Of a stretch of DNA of 64,000 nt, positions 48,574 to 59,107 are shown piece after piece (within the stretch, counting starts at the first letter, position 1; every line of letters begins with the position of its first letter). Below the pieces are notes generated by a model. The model saw only the letters and a list, made by a program, of their open reading frames with translations, did no database searches and was not told the origin of the DNA. A program made the translations under genes and the position numbers. The DNA comes from Pseudoscleropodium purum. Lineage: Eukaryota; Streptophyta; Bryopsida; Hypnales; Brachytheciaceae. Where the stretch lies: NCBI GenBank assembly GCA_963969395.1, contig OZ017801.1:9863611-9927610 (forward strand). The letters run 5' to 3'.

Positions 48574-48736
48574 TTATATTAGCGGAGTTACAGTTGTGAA
48601 GCTTATCTCCAAATTCATTGAAACTCAAGGAAGCACTGTTCATCATCATCCAACTAATTGTCCTCCCTATTCTTTCAATTGCTTTGTCCAATTGCATGTA
48701 ATTAGGAGAATGGTTTCAAAATTTCAAAGTAAGAGA

Positions 48737-49758
48737 TTAATCCCTCGTCTCCTAAGGGGACCAAAAGTGTCGTCACATAGTTTCAAGTCCAATTCAAAGT
48801 GCTATAACTTTTTCATCTGATTTCAAATTCAACAAAATTTGTTGAGAAATTTGCACTCTCTTTTAGTTTACATGGTAAAATTTTGGAATCAATCCAAGAT
48901 GCATTGATTTATTCAAAATCAATTGAAGCTCATAGGTTCAATTTGAGTTCACCAAATTGCATTTGAAGGTTGCAACTTTGAAGGCTTGTATCTCCTTCAT
49001 CCAATGTTTGATTTCAATAGAAATTTGTTGAATTAGGTTCCCTTGAAGTCTAATTATTGTGGTAAAATTTTCATGTCAATCCAAGTTCTTTTGGGTGTTT
49101 GAGAGCAATTCAAAGTTTAAAATCCCAACATTTTTGAACTACAATGAACTTTGATGGCTTGTTTCTTCTTCATACTATGTCCATTTCTAATATCTTTTTT
49201 TGAAAAAGTTGTACATACCGGTCTTGTTTATGCGGCTAAATTTCATATTAATCTAAAAAGTTATGAATGATTGAGAAGCATTTTAGTAGGAGGTTCAACC
49301 TTAGATGTGTTTTTTACAACTTTTCTTGCTATTTTTTTACATTTGCAAGCCATTTTGCATTTTAGTAGAAGGTTCAACCTTAGATGTGTTTTTTGCAACT
49401 TTTCTTGCTATTTTTTTTACAATAGCAAGCCATTTTGCAGACACAATTTTCTTTCACCAACATGTTTATTTGGCAATTTTGAATCACATTATAATTTTAA
49501 GTTTTTTCATTTGAGTAGGTTTAGAAATCAAATTTCACCTTCAAATGTGTTGCTAGGAAAATTTCAGCATCCTTTAACAACACTAAAACATTATTATCTT
49601 GCAATCTACATGGCCAAATGACTTCATGCCATCTACAACACATACACTAGAAGATTCTATGGTTGAGATCTCTATAACTTAGTGTCAGTTCCATCAATAA
49701 CACTCCAAAAGCTATGATGTTTTTGAACTCCAACAGGCCTTTTGCAGTGAGGGGTTAA
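48737..49758 (-). mobile_element. TTAA-bounded element, family A, copy 1
   Basis: Bounded by TTAA at 48737-48740 and 49755-49758. Read on the minus strand it starts TTAACCCCTCACTGC and ends GGTCCCCTTAGGAG-ACGAGGGATTAA. The interior aligns with copies at 49755-50732 and 59108-60079, for example around TTCTACTAAAATGC and CTAGCAACACA. It is noncoding. A 79-bp internal tandem duplication makes it slightly longer than its relatives. It is placed head to head with the next copy. Confidence 0.7.
49280..49437. repeat. 79-bp tandem duplication inside family A copy 1
   Basis: Units at 49280-49358 and 49359-49437 start ATTTTAGTAG and end GCCATTTTGC, nearly identical. The other two family A copies have one unit. 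Confidence 0.85.
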
Positions 49759-49766
49759 CCCCTCAC
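49747..49766. repeat. 20-bp perfect palindrome at element junction
   Basis: GTGAGGGGTTAACCCCTCAC is self-complementary. It is formed by the identical C-rich ends of two inverted family A elements sharing one central TTAA. Confidence 0.95.
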
Positions 49767-50732
49767 CGCCCAAGGCCGTTTTAGGTTCCAAAACATTAGT
49801 GTTTTTGAAGCAATGTAGATGTAAATGTCACTAGGTTATAAATATATTAACCATACAGTCTTGTAGTAAACATGTTGTAGATGATGTGAATCAAATTTGG
49901 AGTCATTTGATCGTATAGATTAAATGATTATAATGTTTTAATGTTGAAAAAAGATGCTGAAATTTTCCTAGCAACACACTTGGAGGTGAAATTCGGTTTC
50001 TAAACTTATTCAAATGAAAAAATTTAAAGCTATAAAGTTAATCAAAACCAACATACAAATACATTAGTGAAAAAAAATATCAATAAATTGACTGAATGTG
50101 TTTGCAAAATGGCTTACAAATGTCAAATACAGGCAAGAAAAGTTGCAGAAAACACATCTAAGGTTGAACCTCCTTCTACTAAAATGCTTCTCAATCCCTC
50201 ATAACTTCTTGAATTGATATGAAATTTTAGCCACACAAACTAGGCTAGTATGTGCAACTTTCTCAAAAAAATTTAATGGAAACGGACATTGTTTGGAGAA
50301 GAAACAAGCTGCCAAAGTTCACTATAATCCAAAAATGTCAGGATTTTGAACTTTGAATTGCTCTCAAACATTCAAAACAACTTGGATTTGCATGAAAATT
50401 TTACCACATTAACTAGACTTCAAGGGGAACATAACTCAATAAATTTTATTGAAAACAAACAGTGGATGAAAGAAATACAATCCCCCAAAGTTTCAGCCAT
50501 CAAATGCAATTTGGTGAACTCAAATTGAACATGTGAACTTCAACTAACTTTCAAGAAATCAACACAGCTTGTATTGATCTGAAAATTTTACCACATAAAC
50601 TAGAAGAGAAAGCTCAACTTTTCCTACAAGTTTTATTGAATTCAAATGTCGGATGCAGAAGTTACAACACTTTTAAATTGACTTGAAACTCTGTGAGGAC
50701 ACTTTTGGTCCCCTTGGGCGGTGAGGGGTTAA
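49755..50732 (+). mobile_element. TTAA-bounded element, family A, copy 2
   Basis: Starts TTAACCCCTCACCGCCCAAGG and ends CCTTGGGCGGTGAGGGGTTAA, so its ends are inverted repeats of about 20 bp with TTAA outside. About 978 bp, noncoding. It pairs with copy 1 in inverted orientation over about 1 kb. Confidence 0.75.
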
Positions 50733-52004
50733 CTAAGAGGCATCAACTTTTAAAACTTTAGTTGCCACTATTACACCAAAGAAAATCATTCAGCAAGCAA
50801 AGAGCAACCTGTCTATCAACAGTCCGCATGATGGAAACAATTTGGCCGAGGTGCTAAAACTCACTCCCACTTCATAAAAATCATGCATAGTCGATTGCAC
50901 CATTCACATGCACGCAACAGTACTAACCAGCGACGTCAAAGGAAATATGACTGTCATTCTGAATGTCCAGACTTCAGACACATTCTTCCATTACAAGTAA
51001 GTGGTCACAATCCTATCTGGATGTGCAGATGAGCTCAGTACTGTACTGAGCATCAGATAGAAAGAGTAATCGAATGCAGGTGAAAGAGGACCAGTTCTGA
51101 CACCACAGCCTGGAGGAACCTGGCTGGAGGGAAAGAGAATTGCAGGGAAAATGACATTCACCACACCTTCTAGAAGATTCGAAACTGCGGCTCAGCACAA
51201 GGTGAATACACACTAGGGACGTCAAAATGTCGAGGTCGTGTGCGCGATTTTACTAAACGTGTTACGGGTGATGTTTGCAAGGAGAATCCGGTCCACAAGT
51301 AGGTCTACAGTCGTTCTTCAGATTCTCAGTAGCAGCACTTTTTAACACTAAGTGCGCACATACTTATACAAACATCCCCACCGTGAGAGGCATGAGAGCA
51401 TGCTCAGTTCCGAAACTAAGGAACCAAATTAGAATGTAGTCAGCCTAGCGGAAGCTACACATCACAGCACCGTTTTAAATTGGAACAGTACAATCCTCGT
51501 GGCCTCTCAGCATCGGGGATTATCTGGAGGGAGCCAGGGGATAGGCCAAAATGATCTGAAGAGCAATATATCTCCCAAATGGAAAACGCTGCATTGCCAC
51601 CAACTCACAACCTCTCACCTTCTATTGTCAGACTACACCACTGTCCATGTCATTAATCAAACATTCTAGAAGTTGTGAAACGACAAAGCCAGCAGTTTAC
51701 AATCCAAAATCAAGAAACTACAGTAGTTATAAGAAAAAGCAGAGAGCACATGCGTGCCGATTTACTAATACAAACACCACCTACACCGTGAGAAGCATGA
51801 GAACACACCCATCAGTTCCGGAACTAAGGAACGCAAAAAAATAATATCAGAGACTAGCGCACGCTATACAAAACAGCCACTATCTCATCTCCAAACACCG
51901 CTTATTCCAAAAGAATGATGAACCAGGTTTCATCGCAACACTCGCCTTCTATTGTCAGGCTACAAGATGTCTGCGTCGTCTACCCCAATTCTGTACTCCA
52001 CAAC
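50733..52004. other. Phytocyanin 3' region with diverged direct repeats
   Basis: No gene is recognised. Two pairs of diverged direct repeats lie here: 51351-51428 with 51751-51838 (sharing ACACCGTGAGA-like and CAGTTCCG-AACTAAGGAA blocks) and 51607-51640 with 51936-51973 (sharing CCTTCTATTGTCAG). They suggest an old tandem duplication of about 330-400 bp. A small hairpin, GCTCAGTA/TACTGAGC, is at 51033-51051. The part next to 52004 is presumably the phytocyanin 3' UTR. Confidence 0.55.
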
Positions 52005-52969
52005 CTAGAAAAACAGAGCACCGATAGCAGCCACAACCGCAGCTCCTACAACACCAAATCCCACACGCACGGAGTGGGCAGATCCCGGAGCAGGCGCAGG
52101 AGAAGCCATCGGACCCTCCGTCGAGGCCGGCGCAGGCTCTTCAATTGGAGGACTGGCCTCTGGCACTGAAGTGGGTGGTGTCACTACGGGAACTGGAGTT
52201 GGAGCAATCGTAGGAGGCGTAACAGGCGCTGGCACGGGCGCCACAATAACTGGAGTAGGCGCAGGAGTGGGAGTAGCAGGAGCAGGAGGAGTGACTGGAG
52301 GAGTAGCAGGAGGAGTGACCGGAGGAGTAGCAGGAGGAGTGACCGGAGGAGTAGCAGGGGTGACTGGAGGAGTAGCAGGAGGAGTGACTGGTGGAGTCGC
52401 CGGAGGAGTAGCAGGAGGGGTGGCCGGAGGAGTGGCCGGAGGAGCAGCAGCGCCCACGGTGACCTTGACTTTCATCCCCTGTTCGCAGTGACCGATGAAC
52501 GCGCAGATGAAGTAGCGGTCTCCTACCTTTGTCAGGGGGATTTTGTCGAAGCCGGTGCTGAGCCTCGGGTTGTCGCTTAAGGTGCAAGCGTTGTATTCGG
52601 TTGCGCTCACCTCTTGAACATCATGTTCACTGGACTGGTACTGGAAGACTGCCAGGAAAGAATGAAGGAGTTTAGAATGCGGACTAGAAGATGTACAGTA
52701 TGTGTTTTGATGGAGTGTTGATGATGAAATGGAAGTGAGCATGTGGAAGAGACGGTGGTTTGGGAAAGAGGGGCTTTACCCAAATTATCACCGACGGCGA
52801 AAGTGGTCTTCCCGGACCAGGTGGCGTAGTAACCGTTATCAGTTCCAGGGGGAAAGTCCCACTTCTGTGTGCCACCGACGATGATGTCTTTAGCGGCTAC
52901 TGCATGCGTAAATGCAAGCAGGGCTACCACGCAAAGGATAGCCTTGGCATTGCCTCTTCCCTGCGCCAT
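52005..52969 (-). CDS. Phytocyanin (uclacyanin-type), GPI-anchored chimeric AGP
   Basis: Secreted blue-copper protein of the apoplast/cell surface. Exon 1 is 52969-52780, the intron 131 bp (GTAAAG...GGCAG) and exon 2 52648-52005, giving 277 aa. The ATG at 52969 is the first usable start. Residues 1-26 form a signal peptide (ILCVVALLAFTHAVAA). Residues 27-123 form the plastocyanin-like domain with all type-1 copper ligands: His72 (SSEHDV), Cys112 (YFIC), His117 (GHC) and Met122. Met as axial ligand points to the uclacyanin group. Cys85 and Cys118 would form the disulfide. Residues 124-245 are Pro/Thr/Ala-rich (TPPATPPV repeats), expected to be hydroxylated and O-glycosylated like arabinogalactan proteins. 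The C-terminal hydrophobic stretch after GSAHS fits a GPI-anchor signal. The physiological role is unknown; the family is linked to redox and cell-wall processes. Confidence 0.93.
52291..52452 (-). repeat. Coding minisatellite for TPPA/TPPV repeats
   Basis: About 160 bp of 12-bp and 24-bp units (plus strand GGAGGAGTAGCAGGAGGAGT-like) encode the Pro-rich repeats of the phytocyanin. Because all units are multiples of three, length change keeps the frame. One unit near 52355 is three bases shorter. Confidence 0.85.
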
Positions 52970-54368
52970 CTCGACCTGACGGGATGAATTCAACCTGTCG
53001 TGCGCAGATTCAGAAGATCATTAGTTAATAACGTTGGGAAATTATTTTGGAAAATCTCGGAACTACAACAACAGGCGGAGACAACAATGTAAAAAAACCC
53101 GCCGTACCCTGCCCTCAAGAGTAGCACACAGAAGAAACCATGGCCCGTATTCCAGAAACTTGGCTATGGCACTATGCAAAAAAACTATTCCATGCATACA
53201 TCCGCATCGGCACACACGCCCAGCAATCACGCCACCAGCACATTGTAGATCGGGGTCACAAAACGAATTCCAACAGTCAATCGACAAGACCAATGCAACC
53301 CACAAACGACAGCCTACACCCATTACGCAGAACAAGAACCGCGGAACCGGCCAAAGCCTCCCCACACACCACACCTCCAAACCACCAAAACCCTTCCGAT
53401 CTTCCGAACTACTCATAAGAGAGCTTCCACAAGCTTCCCCCATGGCACCAACTACCAACCTCACGTCGAAATAACCGAGAAAACAGAGAAGAAGCAGAAA
53501 CAGGAACCAACGTATTCCAGCATTCCGAGCTCCCTGTCTACCAACGCCTGGACGAAACCCAATCCCACACCCCACATTACCACCAATGACCATGAAACCA
53601 GCGATGGTCAATCCGATTCCACATATCGGCCAAACCCACGCCACTATTCCAATCGGAGAATCCAAACTGGTCAGCGAAGGCACCCATTCTCACCTCCAAT
53701 GCTACAAGCGATCCTGGATCCGAGCTCTTCTTTTCCTAGGCTTGTCGACTCCTGGGATTGCACCAGCTTGAAGATGGCCTTGAAGAAGCGCTGCAAGCAG
53801 CGCCGCGACGAGTAGTGGAAGAACTGAGGATGAACGAGCACTGGTGGAGGGTTTTAGCGATTTTCGAGTTTTAGCCGAGCAGCGCGTCAAACCAGGCGCA
53901 GACGGAGGAGGACGAGCTCGGTGGGGACCGCCTCCGTCGCCTGGCCAGAAGGGACCAGTGCCAGCCAACGTCAGGCTGGGGCAAGGGGGTGTGGAGCGCA
54001 TGGCCGCTGTGCGTCACTCTTACCGCGTGGTTTAGGGCCACACTCCCTTCCCCAAGTGGGCCGGGAGCGGACAACCCACCGCTACACGGAACCACCGGCA
54101 GTGGAAACGCGGGTACCGTGGATGGTACCGTTCCTGTCGTGGCTTGTACCGTTTCTGGCGTTTGCCTGGCGCCCGTTCCAGCCCCAACGGCTCACCGTTC
54201 CATTGCTGGCGCCTCGTTGAAGACTTGGAGTGCTTTCCTGGATCATAAGTTAGCTTTGGAAGGTTGACATGCAGTGGAGCCTTTTGGACTTGCAGACACT
54301 CCTCAATCATCATGGCGTCTACTTTCCTGTGGGTTTCGAGGCTGGACATCGACTCTCCTGGGCCGCAT
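52970..54368. other. GC-richer island, phytocyanin promoter, unassigned frames
   Basis: GC- and CpG-richer than any other intergenic part of the window. Frames are open on both strands, for example minus 53063-53683, 53702-54001 and 54032-54349 and plus 53921-54220, but none has a family motif and the opposite strands are open too. The first few hundred bases must include the phytocyanin promoter. A gene fragment or unannotated first exon is possible but cannot be shown. Confidence 0.4.
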
Positions 54369-54528
54369 TGACTTTTAGTGTAAGAAGAAATTGGTAATTT
54401 TGAATAGAAAAAAAAAAATTAATGGGGCACACTAGAGTGCCTCCAGGCCATTGATTCTTTGGGTATTTGACTTTTTTGTGTAAGAAAAAATTGAAATTTT
54501 GAGAAGAGAGAATGAGGCACACGACAGT
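54369..54528. repeat. Imperfect tandem duplication of about 95 bp
   Basis: A TTGACTTTT-GTGTAAGAA-AAATTG block followed by a GAATAGAA/GAAGAGAG block and GGGGCACAC/GAGGCACAC occurs twice in succession (about 54369-54450 and 54467-54528). The second copy leads directly into the MITE at 54529. Confidence 0.6.
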
Positions 54529-54764
54529 GGCCAGGGAAAAATTGACCCCTGTATTTCCCACGAGAGGGTAAATGTTAAAATTACCCCCTATTTTGTGCCG
54601 CTTAAATTTTGGATTTCAATATGTCCCTTTGTTCATTTGGGGTTTCTTGATTGCAAATATGAATTTAGAATTTGCAAATTTTATCACATGTGGCAAATAA
54701 AAAATTTCATGGTTTTCTACAAGGATAAAACATGGGGTAATAAAGGGGTCAATCTTCCTTGGCC
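54529..54764. mobile_element. 236-bp MITE, copy A
   Basis: The ends are inverted: GGCCAGGGAAAAATTGACCC at the left and, reverse-complemented, GGCCAAGGAAGATTGACCCC at the right. It aligns throughout with 60613-60844 (shared CCCCCTATTTTGTGC, TTGCAAATATGAATT, ATGTGGCAAATAAAAA and GGTTTTCTACAAGGA). Noncoding. Confidence 0.75.
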
Positions 54765-55689
54765 CATGATAGTGGAATGCATCCAATTGTCTTGGCATGT
54801 TGTAATGGATTGACTAAATTGGAGTAGCATTTATTCCAAAGGGACCCCCTACAAATGGTGGAAATGGTGGAATAGAAGGTCTAATTTGGCACCCAACTAC
54901 CAAAATTTGAATTTCTACATCAGATTCTCCAAGGTTTACATCACCTCACACCATTTAGAAGGTGACATGTGACACTTTCTTTTTCATATAAGATATAGTT
55001 TCTACAAAATTTGATCTTCACATAGGGAAGCTTTTGAAACCAACTTCTAATCAAATCTAATGGATGGGTCACATTATAATCAATCAATCACATTATACAT
55101 GATTGTTTTCTAAAGTATCAATCTCCCATGATAAAGCTTTTTGTGTATATTCTTTGGCCCCTATAGTTGTGTAGAATTGGCAATTGTCCAACTTTAAAAA
55201 AAACATATGAATAAACACAAATCAAATGTATACTCTATTATTATGCCCTTGTCGCTAGGTGTGCCATACATAAAGAATCCTTAAAAATCATTGTCTATGA
55301 ATAACAAAAATTTACAACAACCTAAAGAAATTTTTTATTGTTGCTTGGGCCCAATTCACATTAAATTGACAAGTGAGGGAGCCCAATTTTTGAAGGTTTT
55401 GATAGGTTGAAATTGCAATGTTATTGGAAAATGGTTTCACAAACATGAAATGAGAAGTCATGAGACCAATAGTGTGGAGTGCATTTTTTTCCTATGTAGC
55501 ATCAAAAGTCCTCAAATTTTTTCCCCTAAAATTTTATTAGATTAGAAGAAGTGGGTTTAACCAAAATTCTAGAGGTCCACATTGAAAAATTTGTTTGTTT
55601 ATTCATTTATTTATTTATTATAATCTTTTTGGCCATTTCATGCCTTCTCAATGAATACACCAATCCAAAGGTCATGACTTCCAAAGGAG
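54765..55689. other. AT-rich intergenic DNA, nothing recognised
   Basis: Short frames only; no motif, repeat or RNA gene recognised. Confidence 0.55.
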
Positions 55690-56215
55690 GACTTCAATTC
55701 TCAATGACAAACAAGGGGACTTGGAGAAGTAGACAGACTTCTCAATGACAAATGAGGGGAGTAAAGAGGGAGACAAACTTCTCAATGACAATTTCCAAGT
55801 GGTCTTAGAGAGAGACTTCTCAACAATAAATGAAGGGGGCTTGGAAAGGGAGACAAACTTCTCAATGACAAACAAGAGGACTTAGAGAAAAAGACTTCTC
55901 AATGACAATGAAGGGGGCTTGGAGAGAGGGAGAAAGATTTTTCAAATGGCAAACAAGGGACTTGGAGAGGGAGACTTCTCAATGACAAACAAAGGGGCTT
56001 GTAGAGAGGGAGACAAACTTTTCAAATGTCAAGCAATGGACTTGGAGAGGGACAATTCTCAATGACAAACAAAGGGGCTTGAAGAGAGGGAGACAAACTT
56101 TTCAAACTACAAGCGAGGAACTTGAAGAGAGGGAGACAAAATTTTCAAATGGCAAACAAGGAACTTGAAGACTAGGAGGGCTTGGAAAGTAAGACAAACT
56201 TCTCAATGGCAAACA
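55690..56215. repeat. Minisatellite of about 13 units
   Basis: A unit of roughly 35-45 bp containing ACAAACTTCTCAATGACAAA, AGGGGCTTGGAG and AGAGGGAG is repeated about 13 times with length changes. Some units replace TCTCAATGACA with TTTCAAATGGC, giving two interleaved subtypes. The whole array is purine-rich on the plus strand. No coding function is evident. Confidence 0.85.
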
Positions 56216-57240
56216 AGGGACTGAGACCAGCAGCGAAGAACCTCTGCATCTGTCCTCCTGTAACTTACGAACTATGCCCGGCGATACTGTAGTCGTCAGA
56301 CATCCCCCCCTGGATTGCCATATCAGCACCCTTGCAACCCGATCTAGAACCGTGGGAAAGCTCCTACTGTACTGTACAGTGCTGACCCTTATTACGGTAC
56401 TCCTTCCTTTCTTATTTTTCTCTTTTTCGTTCTTTTTTCATGGTTTTTTGAAATCCAGTGCTATTTGAGTAGGAGATGCCGAGGCCTCCCCTCCCCTCCC
56501 CTCCGTCCGCCGATGATGGATGGCAGTGTCACCGAGTGCTAGCTGCGTTCCAGTTGACTTCAGGTCGAGTCTGGCACAGCCTTGAAGCGTCCGTCCTTGC
56601 TCCGCTTCCCAAGATAGTATGCTTGACTCACAGGCTGCTTGCGTTATCCTTCCCCTCAAGAGAGGAGGAAGGACGGAGGAGTGTAGAGCGTAGACTTCCG
56701 AGGCGGTTACTACTGAAGTTAGCCAAGTCCCCAATAATGAACTTCCGTCTTCAACATTCAACAGGAGTTGGACCCCAGATTGGACCCACTGACGTGACTG
56801 ACGTTACTACTGACGTTAAGTTCAGTTCGGAACTTAGTTCGACGTCCCATCCATCCAATGCAGCCCAAGTGAAGGAAAGTGAGACTTGGCACTGTGGAGT
56901 TCCGTCCGTCTCTCCAGTGAGGCAGCCTCATCACACTCTGGGACTCACTGTGGGAGGTGATCTCAATGGATGAATTGCGACATGAGTGAATTGTGGGGAA
57001 GGAAATTGCGGAGTCAGCGGGAGTGGCTACGGATATGCTTCTGCCTCAGGCTCTCCGCGACTCCGCCCTTTGGAACAACGGAGAGATTGCGATCTCTTCT
57101 TGGGAGCGAGAGATGGATTGATTGCAATCTCGCTTTTACCACCAGGAGATGGGAAATCTCGAACGTGTAGTTAGTTTGGGTTCCATGCTGAGTGGTTTTT
57201 AAAGGCAATGTAATGCCCCAACTACCTTAAAAAAAAATGA
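56216..57240. other. GC-richer patch with unassigned open frames
   Basis: Composition is close to balanced. A plus frame at 56476-56973 and a minus frame at 56438-56761 are open, but neither has recognisable motifs. An inverted TACTGTACTGTACAGT-type string lies near 56.37 kb. It could be a remnant of a gene or of a larger element; nothing can be named. Confidence 0.4.
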
Positions 57241-59107
57241 ACAGCTATACGCCTATAGGAGAAAAAAAAGGTAAATGTGTTTAATCCTTAAACGCTGAAG
57301 GGGTGCCCCTCAAAATCATCCTTTTCTATTACCAAGTGAATCACTAGCCTCCAAAATTGCAAAAGTAGTCATTGCAAGTCAAACTATTGTTGAAGATTTT
57401 CCCTTTGCAAATTTTTTTTGAGGATAAATAGTTGTACTTCTATCCTATATAGTTTGATTCTCCATCATCCATCAGACACAAAATGTCCACTTTGGTGTTC
57501 ATGGGTTAAGAATGCTAGATTGTAATCATGACTCTACACACCATTGCCACAACGTTTTCCACAACCTCATTTCATCTGTCACAGAGAGTCAACACATACA
57601 AAAATTGCATACTCAAAATTGCAACTCAAAATTGGCCTTCTTCAATTCAAGACCCCACCCCACCAAATGAAAGAGCCAAGAAACTTAAGACCTTCTTGAA
57701 AGAAAGGTCATGTAATCATTGGTCCAATTCCCACCTACAAAAATATTGGTTCTTTAACATTGTTAACCATTGCTAGGGTCTTTTAGCTTCCATAAGAAAT
57801 GGGAGCCTTAACGTGACAACTTCTTATCCAATCAATGAGTCTTTTGCAACTTCCCACTCATCTAATGACTTTGGTGTTGCAACTTCCCAATCAACTAATA
57901 ATTCCCTACATATTATGAATGAAGTCTATATATTATGAATGAAGTCTATATATTATGAATGAAGTTCATTCCCAAACATATAGGGAGGCATTATCTTTCT
58001 TCCAAGGGGGAATGGCTTAGGTCGGTTAACAATATTATATATTCTTTGATTGAGTAATGGTTGTCCATACTACTCACAATACAATACACTACACAAGGAA
58101 TTCATGACTATTAAAAGATTATTCATGCTCGACTTTTGCAAAGAAAATGTGTTTCTCTAGTAAAAAGGGTAGACTTGGGGCACCAAAGAATAGCATTAGA
58201 AGAGATTGACCTTCTCTATAAGGTTGCAAGTTCCCCCGGGTTCTTTAATTATAGGAATTCAATTGCAGTAGTTGTCAAAGTGGCACAATGATTGTCATGT
58301 CTAATAATAATATTAGTAAATTTTTATTTTATTTTATTTTTTTAAATTATTTTTATTTTTAATATATTAAAATGTATAGTTTTTTTATTATTACAACGTA
58401 CTGACAGCATACTATTGGTTTACAACAAGAAAAAAAGATTTGAATTGGCCATCCCCTTGCCTCAAATCTTCTCTAATGTGCCACAACATAGAGATTGGGG
58501 TTTAAGTTCAAGGACTATTCTTAATAGTAGAATGAAAAAATAAAATAAAAATCTTCAAAAATCAATATGATTACAACTTAAATTTTTGAACTTGAAAGGA
58601 AAAAATTCTTGTGAAATCACACATATTCAACCTACAATTGATTTTAAAAGAAAAATTGCAATTTTGACTTCAAATTTAATTGAAAAATATTGGTTAGTTT
58701 AGTAATTGATTTAACCAAATAGATGTAATCAATATAAATTATATTTTATAAATATTGTTGTAGAGCCATCATGAAATTGTTATTCTAAGTTGCATTTTAT
58801 AATACATTTTCACAATCTTAGAAATCTTAACTATACTTTGATCTTCAAATGGGTAAACGTGATTTGCCAAGTCTTTTGTAGTTTTTGTCTTTTTTAAGTG
58901 TGCTTTCGAATTGGTTTATTTTGATGGTCCCATTTCAAAATTTGAGTTTTCTCGTATCTATATTCAAATTACTTTTGGATGCACTTCCAATAATAAGAAT
59001 TTCAAGTTCAAAGTTTAGTAAAGCAATGCAAAGTTAACAAAATGTTTGGAGGGCAAGCTAGCATACCACAATTCTTTTGAAGACACTCCTCAAATGGTTT
59101 GTTGTTG
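57241..59107. other. AT-rich intergenic DNA, nothing recognised
   Basis: Short frames only. Apart from the 20-bp tandem array listed separately, no feature is recognised. Confidence 0.55.
57911..57966. repeat. 20-bp tandem repeat, 2.8 copies
   Basis: TATTATGAATGAAGTCTATA is repeated at 57911-57930 and 57931-57950, with a partial third copy to 57966. Confidence 0.95.

Noticed and set aside
52171..52491. Gly/Val-rich plus-strand frame of 106 codons
   Set aside because: It is the antisense reading of the TPPA/TPPV minisatellite in the phytocyanin gene.
53711..53755. A dense cluster of six-base palindromes (GGATCC, GAGCTC, CCTAGG, GTCGAC) resembling a cloning polylinker
   Set aside because: The flanking sequence is continuous with the local GC-rich DNA, the spacing does not match a vector polylinker I can identify, and no vector backbone is present. 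Chance clustering is more likely.
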